Source: Medicago truncatula
Lineage: Eukaryota; Streptophyta; Magnoliopsida; Fabales; Fabaceae
NCBI RefSeq assembly: GCF_003473485.1
Contig: NC_053045.1
Location: forward strand, 61,298,494 to 61,362,493
DNA: 64,000 bases
Direction of reading: 5' to 3'
In this document: positions 1 to 11,600 of the stretch, piece after piece
Numbering within the stretch: position 1 is the stretch's first letter
How the letters are laid out: each line of letters starts with the position of its first letter
Notes under the pieces: model-generated
Databases searched by the model: none
What the model was told of the DNA's origin: nothing
The model's input: the letters and a program-made list of their open reading frames with translations, nothing else
Translations under genes and position numbers: made by a program

Positions 1-181
1 TCTATTTTTAGAATTATTTTTGTTTGATTTGATTTGATTAACTAAATTCAGAATATGTAGCTTAGCAATTATTTTAATGCATGATTTAGTTTGTTGGGAA
101 TTTTTTTATTTTTTATTTTTAATTGGGGTACTTTGATTAATTATGTTGTTTATTTTACTAATTAAATGGTTTATTTTACAG

Positions 182-1627
182 CTCACTCAAGTTTGGATGA
201 CCATTTGGCTCGTTGGTTTGGGTTGAATCAGTCAAAGTATCAATGGGCTCTTGATGATTATTATGAGACCAAGGGAACGGTGAGATATTAATTCGATATC
301 TAATTAACACAGGAATAAGAATGGTGTTTAATATGCTTATACAATTGAATTAACTTGTAAATGTGTTGATGTGATTTCCTCTGATTTCTACTGATATGCT
401 GATATATCTTTGTGTTTGACTGTTTTTTTAGCCTTTCAAATGAACTTTTGTTTCAGTTAAATCTTTTTCTCAGTTCTGAAATCACAAGTGTATGTTTTCA
501 CTATGCTGCATTGCTTGAACAGCTGTACAATTCATAAAGGATAGTATTTAACTGGTTTAAAAGCGGATATAAGTTCCGTCCTTGTTTTTGGCAAGAATTA
601 AAATTTTGTCTAATCATTGAAGTTGGGATTATTAGAGTTTAGCTATGTTCTAGAGTAAGAGAGGATTAGGCTTATGTACAGGTTTTACACTGACTTGTTG
701 ATGACACAACAACTTAATTAAGCGCTTATCATATGCATGCTTATGTATAAGCTATTTTATAACAAAAGATAAATAAAGTCGAACTATTTTCATATATGCT
801 ATAAACTATTTTCATAAGCTATCATGAACTTGTGAAAATAAGCTGAAAGCAATTTATAGACATGTCATAAGTTGTTTGCATAAGCTCTCACAAACATGTT
901 TTAAGTCATATTTTGGCTTATCATTTTTCAAAATGGAGTTCCATCGAGCTTAATCTAAAAATTTGACATTGTGGTGTTTGTGTTATGTATAATTACTAAT
1001 TTATCATGGGTGGTCATGATGATCTAAGTAAGTTAAGTCTTCCCTTAGGCCACATGCTTTATGTGTAAGTTACTGCAAAAGCTATGACTTAAAGCTGAAT
1101 AACTTGTAATTAAGGGCCTTTCCCTTGGTTCTTCAAAATCAAGTTATTGATCATTATCGTATTTTTTTTTTTGCTATGAGTTCTGAGTAGTCCAAACTCA
1201 GATTTAACAACCAGAGAGATGATAAGGATTAGTGAAGGACAATTTGGAGTCTGATAAATGTGTATATATGAAAAGGAGTGTGAAGGCGACAGTAGACTCA
1301 TCTTTTATGGTTACTCTTCAGCACTTAGGTCCTATTTGACACCAATTAATCATGGATTCAGATTGCATTATGAAATCTTCTCACAACTTTTCTATGCACT
1401 ATTCAATTGGTTTTCCATATCCATGTATAAAAACTGGTCTTGACAATGATATGCTTACTTGGTCATTTTAGAAATTTGAATAGTTGTTTTTGTTCTCAGT
1501 GTCATTTGCACATGCATATAGATTATGGTGTGTATTACTTTTATTGATTATATAAATTTTGATTTGATTGTAGGAAAAGGGAGACCAAAAAGTGAAAGAA
1601 ATGTCAAGCAAAGTACAGAGTGTTTGA
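182..1627 (+). CDS. 3' part of a small conserved plant protein, unrecognised (last two coding exons)
   Basis: Two exons are visible. The first is 182-279, after an acceptor ending TTACAG and before a GTGAGA donor. The second is 1574-1627, after TTGTAG and ending in TGA. They join in phase and encode about 50 residues. The reading starts HSSLDDHLARWFGLNQSKYQ, continues with WALDDYYE, and ends in a charged Lys/Glu-rich tail. The aromatic, Asp-rich core looks like a real conserved segment and not a chance ORF. The gene starts left of the window. A second intron may lie in the 3' UTR, with a donor near 1643 and an acceptor near 1730. I do not recognise the family and assign no function. Confidence 0.6.
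280..1573 (+). other. Intron of the left-edge gene
   Basis: This 1.29-kb AT-rich intron lies between a GTGAGA donor and a TTGTAG acceptor. It contains the MITE-like block near 710-912. The short ORFs in it have no coding character. Confidence 0.55.
710..912. repeat. MITE-like repeat (copy 1)
   Basis: The block is built from variants of ATAAGCTATTTTCATAAGCT, which read partly as inverted copies of each other. It begins near ACAACTTAATTAAGCGCTTA and ends near 912. The same word set occurs in reverse orientation near 37871-38037. The ends are approximate and no target duplication was fixed. Confidence 0.5.
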
Positions 1628-3480
1628 TTTGCTTGGTGCTGGTGGTAATATTACCTTTGATTTGCAATACATATTATCTTTGAAATGGATGAATGGTTCA
1701 TTTAACATGGCATTTGGTATTGTTATGCAGGATTTAATTAAAAGTGAGATGTGAAGACTCTTGCTTTGAGTATATTTATACCTTCGTATTTACATGTGGA
1801 GTAGAAAAAATTCTCTGATATGTTCAAGAGTTATTTGATCTACAACCATTGATCTTCCGAGTTAATGTTTTGTTATTGTATTGTATTTTAGTTTCAGTAG
1901 TGTTTTAGTTTTCCTTGCCTTGGAGCTGTTTTTGTATTGGTATTTGGTTAAGGAAAAATATTGATAGTTGCATTCTTATGATGACAACGTTATCTTCAAA
2001 ACATTTTGTATGGCTTATGAATTACTATAATAACATAGGAGAATATCTAAGGGTCTGATTTGGATCATCATCATCATCATCTGATAACAAGAGTATTTCT
2101 AGTTTCCCTCAGTCTATGTCTACCTATCAAATCTAGCTTCTATTCAATTTTACAGAAAATTAATAAATTGTTGGTCTCATAAATTTTCAGTACAGCAATG
2201 CTAGATTTGGATTGAAACTCTTAATAATGAGGGGATAAGTTTGTCTTGGGTTCCACTTGCATTAATTCAGAATTAAAAATTAACGGTGACTGGTAGGTTT
2301 AAATTTCACCACTTCATGGCAAGAGGTAATTGCAATGGAACATAAGATAAGGGTATGGTTGACTAGTTGTTGTTAAAACACATCAATTTAGGAACCTATG
2401 AGAATTGAATGAAATTTTTTCGGCATTGTAAGGATCTTGTTAGTAAATAATTTGTAAATTTATGTTAGTTTGTAAATGTTTGTTAATGCTCTTTGAGTTT
2501 TGAGGCATGTAGCGGCTTTGATGTCACATGATCCAATTTACTTAAAGAAAACGAGCTCTTAAACATTTTTTTTTTTGTGACCGGGGTTTGAACACATTAG
2601 TGTATATCGTTAAAAAAAACGGTAACGTATATAATTAATATATTGTGTGATATAGTTGATAGATAAGTAAGCCTTTTAATCATGTGATTATAGATTTTAT
2701 TCCATGTCAATGTCAAAGTCTATGAAATGAGATGAGATGTCTCAACAGTGCCTAAAGAAGAAGCGTCGCCTAAGTATGACCTAAAACACGTTTTAAACTA
2801 TAATTAAATCAATTATAATACTATGTATCTCATTAACAATTCCTTCAAGAAAAATACTATACATCTCACTAATCCCTCGGGATAAAATGAGATAATGAAA
2901 TTAAATAATGTTTGGTAATAATAAACGAAGATGCCAAAATGAACAAAGTAAAATGTGAAATTAGAGGAGAATTTTAAATATTAATGCTTAAAAAATTGGG
3001 TCACAAATCAAATTGATGAAATCTCTAAGTTATTGTTCAATCAATCGAGTTACCGTTTGACTGCGTTGAATGATTTACGGGATCGTGACTTAAGATGATG
3101 CAATAAGAAGAATAAAAATGAAGAAAAATAGTTTCATAATAATACAAATTACAAAAGCATGTGCATAAATTAAGTTATAATTTCAATTTGCTTTGTTGGT
3201 TTCTCTAAATGATGAGATTTAATCTGACATATTCAATTCCCTTTATGATATTGGATCTGGAAGTCACTTTGATATAGATTACAAATCTACTATCAAACAC
3301 ACTAACGTCTAGACAATTACATATGTTTTTTTTCTCTTTTATCGATAAAAATAGTAGAAATCGTAAAATATTATTGGATTATTTAAAAAATAAATTTATT
3401 TGATTGAATGCAATGTAAAATTGTAATTTTTTTTAAAGGAGGTGTGGAAATTAATCTGTTCAGGTGTGAGTAACATAACA
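1628..3480. other. 3' UTR and intergenic DNA
   Basis: The first few hundred bases are probably the 3' UTR of the left-edge gene. The rest is AT-rich and non-coding. It includes a short CATCATCATC microsatellite near 2066-2081. A fragment near 2580-2610 contains GACCGGGGTTTGAACAC, which resembles the tRNA-type B box of legume SINEs. I see no gene. Confidence 0.5.
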
Positions 3481-3526
3481 CTGTGTCAAAAAATATATAT
3501 CTGGAAAAGAAAAAAGTGAAGCAAGA

Positions 3527-3537
3527 GCCCAAACCCT
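3527..3537 (+). promoter_or_regulatory. Site II-like and telo-box-like motif upstream of the WDR75 gene
   Basis: GCCCA (3527-3531) runs directly into AAACCCT (3531-3537), about 140 bp before the start codon. A TATA-like AAATATATAT lies near 3491-3500. Paired GCCCA-type site II and AAACCCTA telo boxes are known to co-regulate plant ribosome-biogenesis genes. Here the telo box matches 7 of its 8 bases, so this is a motif-level inference. Confidence 0.45.
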
Positions 3538-3678
3538 TGTATGCTTCAGTGGTACACGCTTACTACCTCCCTCCCTTGGCGCCTCCATTTTTCTTCTTCT
3601 TCTCTTTTGCCCTGAAATTCACACAGTTCGAGTTCCAAGCTACAAAACGCTGCGTTTCGTTTCACTGAGCACCGAACG

Positions 3679-6600
3679 ATGAAGGGAGGACAAAGCTATG
3701 TCTCGTGTTCTCCATCTTTCTCCAACTCCGGCGACCGTCTTCTAGTCGGCTCCGGCACCTCCGTCGCTATCTTCTCCACCACCACCGCCTTACAAGTTTC
3801 CTCCCTTGACGGTCACACCGATACTGTCACCTCCGTCATCGTCGTCCCCGGTTCAAACATTGTTACCTACTGTTGGACCTCTTCCCTCGACGGCACCATT
3901 CGCCATTGGGATTTCTCCCTTCTCAAATGCATCAAAATAATTGATCTAAAACTTCCCATTTTCTCCATGGTACTCTCTCTAATGATTTTGTATGTTTATT
4001 TATTTATTTATTTTTAATTTATTTTATTATTAACTTTTGTTATGAATATTGTAGGTGATACCTTCGTTATTGTCACCGGAAGAAGAAATCAGTGAAAAGA
4101 AGCATTTTGCGTATGTGTGTATGCAAACTGGAAATGAGAAAGATAATAGACCTAAACTTTGTTCTGCACAGATTAGAAAGTGTAATTTGACAGATTTTCA
4201 CAAGCTTTCCACAATTACTTTGAAAGAGGTATAACTATTTTCTACTTTTTATTTAGTTTTTTTTGTTGGTTTTAGGTTTTATTGTGGTTGTGGAGGTTGT
4301 GAATGATTGTATAATCTGAGGGTTATGTACTTATATTAATGTTTCTTGTACTTGGAAGTTATTTGAATTAGTGTGTGTTTGGTTCTGCTGTGACAAAAAT
4401 TGATTTTGATTCTGGTTAAAAGTGGTGTATGTTTGGTTACATTTATGTAAAAGTAAGGTAAATGGTAAACAATGAATTTGAGTGTATGTTTGGTTTTGCG
4501 GTGACAAAAAGTTGATTTTGAGTGAATTGATCATGTAAAATTGATTTTGGTTAGCTGACAGTAAAGTGATTATGTATGGATACATCATGTAAAACTGAGT
4601 TTAAAAATCAATTCAAGAATGAGAAGTTCCAAAATTCTAGCTCCAATTTAGAATCAATTCCTACTTGAGATCAGCCAAGCATATCAAAATCAGTTTTACA
4701 CCTCTAGAATCAATTTTTGCTAATCAAAAAGTGAAAACGAACATAGTCTTACTTTTGATCCTATCAAGTTGTCAACATTTATGAGAATATGATTTAAATA
4801 TTATGTATGATTGTTGTGTAAGTGTATGAATGTTTTTTTTCAGACTAAAAAGCCTCACCCTTTGATCGTTAGTCCATGTGGGAAATTTCTGGGCATAAAG
4901 GAAAAACGCACGCTTCATATATGGAAAGTTCCTAAAGTGGACTCTAATTCTGCTGTCTCAAAGAAGATTTCCCTGCATCATACAAAAACCTTTTCCGTTC
5001 TTGCATTCCATCCAACTGAGAGGATTGTGGCTGCGGGCGATGTAACTGGAAGAATTTTAATTTTTAGAGGATTTGGTGCTAAGAACTTTCAGGAAAATGA
5101 TGTGCTGTTGAACAGAACATCAATGACTGATGAGGAATGTAAGCCTGGGGTAAGGCAAAATGATGATGCCGAATCATGTTCCACATGGCATTGGCACTCT
5201 GATGCAGTGAATCTTTTATCCTTTTCTTCAGATGGAGTCTATTTGTATTCAGGTAAACCATACGCCTGGAATTATTATAAAAAACAATTGAACTGGACAA
5301 TGATTGTCCGCGGAGCTAGAACTAGGCTGTTTTGTAATTATTCTTCTGTTTGGTTTGAAAACTTTTCCAATTATCTTTTATGGACATTAACTTCCTGTGT
5401 CACATGTATTAGAGGCGGCATATCCTATATTATTTGATGGATCATATGCAACAATATTTGCTCGAATTAGGATTTCATTAATTATTTACTTAGTAGATGT
5501 CTTTAGGGTTTCAAGCAACCATTCAAACTGTTTTGAATAATGTGTATATCTTAAACTCTTAGCAGTAACCGAGTCTTTCAAAAAGCAGTTATGCTAAATG
5601 AATATAAGAGATGGTTGATGATGGTTTAACTGTCTTATCCTTTGTTGAGCAGAAAATTATTGGCTTTTCGAATATAAAATTTGTTTGTGTCCATTTTATA
5701 ATAGGTGGGAAGGAAGGAGTTCTCGTGCTTTGGCAGCTAGACACCGGAAAGAAGAAATTTTTACCAAGAATTGGATCTCCGCTTCGGTATTTTGTAGATT
5801 CTCTAGATCCTTCATTTGCCTCGGTGAGGATTACCTTTATGTAGTCGAACATATGATTGTTAGTCTGTGGGCATGTCCCAACAGCAAACTAGCTCTTTAT
5901 AATGTTTTAAACTAATCAAGGGTCTGCAGATATCTTGTGCAGATAACCAAATTCATATATTAAAGATCTCTTCTGTGGAGATAATGAGGTCTATTTCAGG
6001 GATCAAGGTTAGTTCCTTTATATGGTCTATTCGTAAATATTGTTTCTGGGATCGGTCATCAGTGTGTCTTAAAATATATTTGGCATGACAGGGCGTTATT
6101 TGATCTTACATTTTTAAAGTCTCAAATGTCTATACACCATCATTATAGATTTTCTACTTAAAATATATTTGATATGAAGAGTGACTTTGTAATTCACTAC
6201 CACAACTAACGTGCTGAGAATATATAAAAACTGTATGCTACATATCCTTAATAGGTCTTACAATTTTAAGTCTCAAATGTCTATTGACCATCATTATAAA
6301 TTTTCTACTTAATTAGGCATGCAAACTTGCATCACGTTGGTCACTTTAAACAGCATATTTGATATGAAGAGTGTTTTTAATTCACTTCCACAACTAGCTG
6401 TGCTGAGAATATATAAAGATTGTTATGCTAAATGGACATTTGCCTTTTGAAAATGATCCTGTAAGAACAATGGGAAAACTGATTTTTATTTATCTATACA
6501 TTACATGTTTGTTTTGATAACACGCATAAGAAATGCATTTGTTGAAGGTTTGATAAGAACCTGACATTTGCTTTTTTCCAGCCTCCTTTGTCTTCTCAAG

Positions 6601-9600
6601 AAACATGTGAAAGTATTTCTAGCCAAGCTGCCTTTGACCGCTCTTCTGGTTTAGTGGCTGTCCAAACAGATAATTATGGCATCCAATTCTACAGCTTGTT
6701 TGCTAATCGTGGACTTTATGAGGTAATATCTTGATGTTCAATTTTCTTTTTGATTATTAATTTGGTGTTTGGTCTGGTATTTCTAGATTAATTTATAATT
6801 ACTTAGGGTGTAGTTAATGATTCAGGGCACTGGTTTAGGAGTATTTATTAAAGGTTTCGTAGAAGTACTTAAAAACAGTTAATAAATGATTTGTTTTTTC
6901 AATGTAATAAATGTTTTCCTTTTCATTAATTTTCTTTTATTTCCTTACTCTAAACAACTCCTTGGAATTTACCTTGCCTTTAAACTTTGATAACAACCTT
7001 CAAAATTGAACACATGGGTTTTAAAATGTTGAAGTTTGTTGCAGGTGCAAGTATGTGAAAGAAATTATCAACCAGTTGACGAGGTCACGGTATGTGAATT
7101 TGCCCATTTTGCTTCTAAATATGATATGTTGATAGTCTTGCATATAAGTATTTGCACATCTTGTCTCAGCTAATTAATCATTTAATTGATTGTTACATTT
7201 ATTCATCAAATAATGTGGTTGCAGGTAGTAGTGACCATGGTGGAGTTGTCTACTGACGGCTCTATGATGGGTACCGTAGAAGTCAAGCTTCCTGAAGAAG
7301 GAATAGGAGGTCTTATTTGTTTGAAATTCTGGGATTTGGATTCAGATACCAAAAGATTTTCAATGTCCACCCTTGTTTATGAACCTCACAGGTGTGTCAA
7401 CGGATTATTTGAACAAGAATTATAAAAATGCGTGTCATTGTTATATTTGTAGTTTTCAGTCTTTTAGATTCCGTACATATTTGATAGATGTATTGTGCCT
7501 TCAGATATATTAGAAAGTGGTTTTGACACATTTCTGCTTATTAATAGGGATGCTCATATTTCCGCTATTACGTTTCATCCGACCTGTCGTATGGCTGTCA
7601 GCACATCTTATGGTGGAGATTTCAAGGTATTTCCCTTTTTAGATACTTTTTTTGAATGCTTAAGAATTTTCTGGTGACACTTTTCTCTTTCTTGCTCTCT
7701 TTCAGATATGGGTTTGCAGGGAAGAAACTCAGCAGAAAGACCAGACGCATCGGAATTTTAGTTGGATGTGCCATGCTGTTGGGTCATATAAGTATAAATC
7801 CTACTTTAATTGCCGCATTTAATATTTTATTTTGTGGCTATAGATATTAAATAAAATAACCAAAACTTTACTAACAAGCTTAAAGCTTTGCCTTCAGTAT
7901 GTAAGTTTCCCCAGCCCCAAGTCATCTCTTGCCTGTTGGGCTGTAATAAAGTGGTTAACGTACTTGAGCTTTTTTTTTCTTTCTTTTCTTAATAAAAATG
8001 TTGGATTAGCTGTGGTATGAAAGTTCTCTTCTGAATTTCAAGATTTCCTTTATTTTATATACCTTTATTTACTGTCATTTGGCCCCTTGGTTTATCTTCA
8101 GTAAGATCAGTCAATTGCATAATTGAATACTGATTTTAATTACGACCAACTGATCATGTTGTTTTTTCACCCTTAACAGAAATAAAGCAATGAGAGCTGC
8201 TGCTTTTTCAGCAGATGGTTCTGTGCTTGCGGTTGCAGCTGACACTGTTATTACATTGTGGGACCATGACAAGAATGAGCTCATTGCTGTTGTAGGAGAG
8301 ACTCCATCGGTGATTTTTTGAACTCTAATCATGTCTATTTGTATTTGTGTGTTTGTGCGTTTCTTCATTCACACGGGGATATTTCAAACGTGTTCCATTT
8401 CAACAAATAAGACATGCATGCTCCTCACTCAGATGCTTGTGAAAGTTCATTCGCTATTGCTTGTGTGATTAGTTTGTGGAGTCTTCATGAAGATTATGAC
8501 TGCTATTGGAGGCAGCAAAGCTTACATTTACTTACATTTATTGGTTGGATCTTTATCTTGTAGCATGCATTAAAGCATCAAACACAGGAGTATAAAAATA
8601 ATAAGAAAGAAAGCGTGGCACATAAGATTTTTTTTTCCTTACTGTTACATTTTTAGAATACATGCTTATAAGTGTTGCTGTGGGTTCTGTATTTTAGGGT
8701 TCCTTAAGTTGTACCTGTACTCATCCCTGTTGGTTTAATTTTTTATTCTTTCAGCCAATTGGGAGGCTCATCTTTGTTGGAAATTCAGAGTATCTTCTTT
8801 CCGTATCTTATGGTTCTACACCACAGCTGTCTGTTTGGAGTATGTCAAAGTTAGCTGCATCTTGGTCATATAGGATTCAAATAGAAGGTTAGAAGAAAAA
8901 TCTTTCTCTACGATTTTTTAATGCTCGTTATGTGAATCAAGTTTTACCTTACCGTGTTGATATTTTTTCCTCTCGTCTTTTTATTGATAAGTATTTTTTT
9001 CATTTCCGTTCTTTGCATTTCACCGTATAGTCCTTGTTTGTAACCTATGACTCATTGAATGGGGTATTATTGATCTGACAAATTTGTTATTCATATTCAT
9101 GCAGCTGTTTCATGTGCATTAGATTTATCATATTTTGCTATCATTGCTCTCATTCCCAAATCAAAGGAACGTCTATTTAAAGGTGATGGAATAATCTTAG
9201 TATTCAACGCAACAGATCCTATTCCAGTGGCTTCCTGGTCTGTAACGAAGGTATTGTTTGTTTAAAAAACCATTTGTTTCTATAAAATATTATGACATTG
9301 CTAGTGTTTTTAAATGCAACAATCAAGATTGAGAATGATTTTTTAAATACACATTGCCAGTACTTTTGAAAGTTGTTTCTTTGCAAATCTATTTAATGAG
9401 TATAGACATTAGGATTTTAGCTTTTCTGTTGCACTTTTATTTCTCCAACGTGTACTATTGTGTTAATTTCTGAGAAGCGACACGAGGAACCAAAAATCTT
9501 TATAACACAAGCTTTTCAGAAATAAGAAAAAAACACTTTGAAATAAAAAGGTTAAGAAAATAACTGTTGGAATAAAAAAAGGGGCACTTGTTAACATTTC

Positions 9601-10750
9601 CCTTTTTTTTATGGGAAATGTTAACGAGTGCCCCCGGGTAACAAGACCCATAAAAACAATAAGCAGTTGTTAATATTAAGCAGTGAAGAAATAAGTGCAA
9701 GCTAGTATTGTGCATCGTTGTCTTAGAGATAGAAACTGGGCCTATTTGTTTTCATTAAATGTTTGATTTTATCATTTTCACTTTTAATTATAAAACTGCT
9801 ATTATGTATTCACTTTGTTTCCTTTTTGTAAGATTTGTATGAAAATAAAACACTTGTTTTCAATGTTTTATATACAAATTTTTGAAAACATGAAATAAAG
9901 TAAAAAAAAAAAGGTTCAGTTTTGTAATTTAAATTAAAAACAGGAAATGAAAATTGACTAAAATTTAGTTTTGTTCGTTTTTCCTCCACTCTTGTCCATG
10001 TTTTGGTATATATGCATACTAGTCTCTAAATGAATAGAAGTTCATTCCAATCAGATTGTTTTGGAGCTGCAACTAGACATATCTTCCAGAATTGTCTTTT
10101 AATTTAATTTTTAGCCAGTCTAGTGCCGGAATGAATTCTTTAATGGTGAATGAAATTTGTGGTGTTCTGTTTCTGCCCTTTCTCTTACTCTCTTTATTCA
10201 GGCCAAGGGAGGGAGCATTGCTTTTATTAAAGGAAAAACATCACAAACACTGCTTGCATATTTAAATGGAGATCGTGAATATGTTCTCTTTGATCCATAT
10301 GACAAGGAAGCACATGAACTTAATATGACTATGGAGGATGATCTTGTTGGGCTTGAAGAAAATGGTGGGTTTACTTTGCTTCTTTTACTGTTTTTTAGAT
10401 CTGTTTTTAACTATGCAGGATGAAAGAATTAGCTAATTGAAAATTAGTCAGTAAAAATGTAAAATACTTCCACTTTTTCTTTCTGTTCTTGCGGTACTTG
10501 TTTAAGATTTAGCTTTTCATTTTTCCTCTTATCCACTTTTTCAGGACAATTTGGATATACATCAATTTATCCAGAGTTACCTGCGTTTGAATTAAAAAGG
10601 AACAAGACATCATCAGTTTTCTCTGGTGTATCAAATAGGCCTTGGGAAACCATATTTAGTGGGTCATCACATATGTTGCCACCCCTCACGAAATTGTGTT
10701 CTGAATTTATGGAGTCTCTGATGGAGAAAAGGACATCGATGGTAGAATGA
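3679..10750 (+). CDS. WDR75: WD40 repeat protein WDR75/UTP17 homologue (15 exons, 788 aa)
   Basis: Exons are 3679-3969, 4055-4228, 4844-5252, 5705-5823, 5930-6007, 6582-6722, 7045-7089, 7225-7391, 7548-7626, 7706-7791, 8180-8309, 8755-8887, 9105-9250, 10202-10364 and 10545-10750. All introns are GT-AG and the phases agree, giving 2367 nt. The product has WD-type blades throughout, such as GTIRHWDFS near residue 84, TLHIWKV near 178, VLVLWQLDTGKK, FKIWVCREE and VITLWDHDK. The order and length match eukaryotic WDR75 (yeast Nan1/Utp17), a subunit of the t-UTP/UTP-A complex. That complex loads on nascent pre-rRNA in the nucleolus and supports rDNA transcription and 18S processing. The start is the first ATG after a CT-rich leader. 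Function rests on family resemblance; the splice model is read directly. Confidence 0.9.
4370..4752. repeat. MITE-like insertion in WDR75 intron 2
   Basis: The left end reads GTGTGTGTTTGGTTCTGCTG, and a related word, GTGTATGTTTGGTTTTGCGG, recurs internally near 4477. The right end reads GTGAAAACGAACATAGTCTT, an imperfect inverted match. The interior has repeated TTGATTTTG and AATCAATTCC blocks. It makes up most of the 615-bp intron. The ends are approximate. Confidence 0.5.
6105..6435. repeat. About 152-bp imperfect tandem duplication in WDR75 intron 5
   Basis: Two copies start at 6105 and 6257. Shared words include GTCTCAAATGTCTAT, CCATCATTATA, TTTGATATGAAGAGTG and GTGCTGAGAATATATAAA. The second copy has about 35 extra bases in the middle. 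It lies within intron 5 (6008-6581) and does not touch an exon. Confidence 0.7.
9581..9634. repeat. Near-perfect hairpin in WDR75 intron 13
   Basis: A 22-nt arm starting GGGGCACTTGTTAAC (9581-9602) is matched with one mismatch by an inverted arm at 9613-9634, across a 10-nt T-rich loop. It lies in the 951-bp intron 9251-10201. It is probably the terminal repeats of a collapsed transposon. Confidence 0.6.
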
Positions 10751-11600
10751 CATACTACATGCATGGATCCGTTGTTGTAGGATATTTGTTTCTTTGGTGC
10801 CACTTACACTTAATTCAACAGAGCAGAAGAGTCATAAGGATTGGGCTTGAAGTTGAGATGTTCCCTATGAGACATGTGTAAACCCTACCAACTAGCTGCT
10901 GCAGGTTGGCATGACACTTGATGGGAACTGTTTGTATGGTTAGCATATGTAGAAAGAGTTTGGAAAACTAAAGATTTCAGCTTTAGATGGTTAGTTAAGA
11001 CTGCCTAGTGTACCAGAGAGGTCCCCCCCCACTCCAAAAGAATTTCGCTAGTTATTTTTAGTTATATATATTCTTAGTTATCCCCTTGGATGAAATTTTT
11101 GATAGTAACAAATGTGGTTTGACTTCAGTGTGTTTTAAAATGATAAGCTTGCAGTGTAGCAATTTTGTAGGCTTGTCGTACTGTGACTGAGTCTAGACAG
11201 TTAGTTGGGAATGCTATGGAAGATACAGTTCGTGTAACAGTATTGTCAATTGTGATTTATATGCCAATTCATTGTTTGTTGCATTCTATACATCTGCTTT
11301 CTCTGTTTTTACTCTTACCTAATTTCTATGTCTATTTTTGGTTGTAATTGGCCCGGTATGATGCATTTCCAGACCTTGTTTTTTTGGAGGAGTCTGCATC
11401 ATAAAGTTAGATGCATAGTGAATGAATTTAAATCACACCATATTCTTCTGGTAGCGTACAGGAATTGGTGGATGTGATAAAGATGTAGCTACAGAGAGTT
11501 TTAAAGGGAGGAGAGGACCACCTTAGTGCTATGGCCACACCATTGACCCTCTGTTTGATGTACAAAATACGCAGACCATTGTTATGAACCCTCTTTTTTT
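10751..11600 (+). other. WDR75 3' UTR and downstream flank
   Basis: Sequence after the stop shows no ORF. It is less AT-rich than the DNA beyond 11.6 kb up to about 11.5 kb, consistent with a long 3' UTR. The poly(A) site cannot be fixed. Confidence 0.35.
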
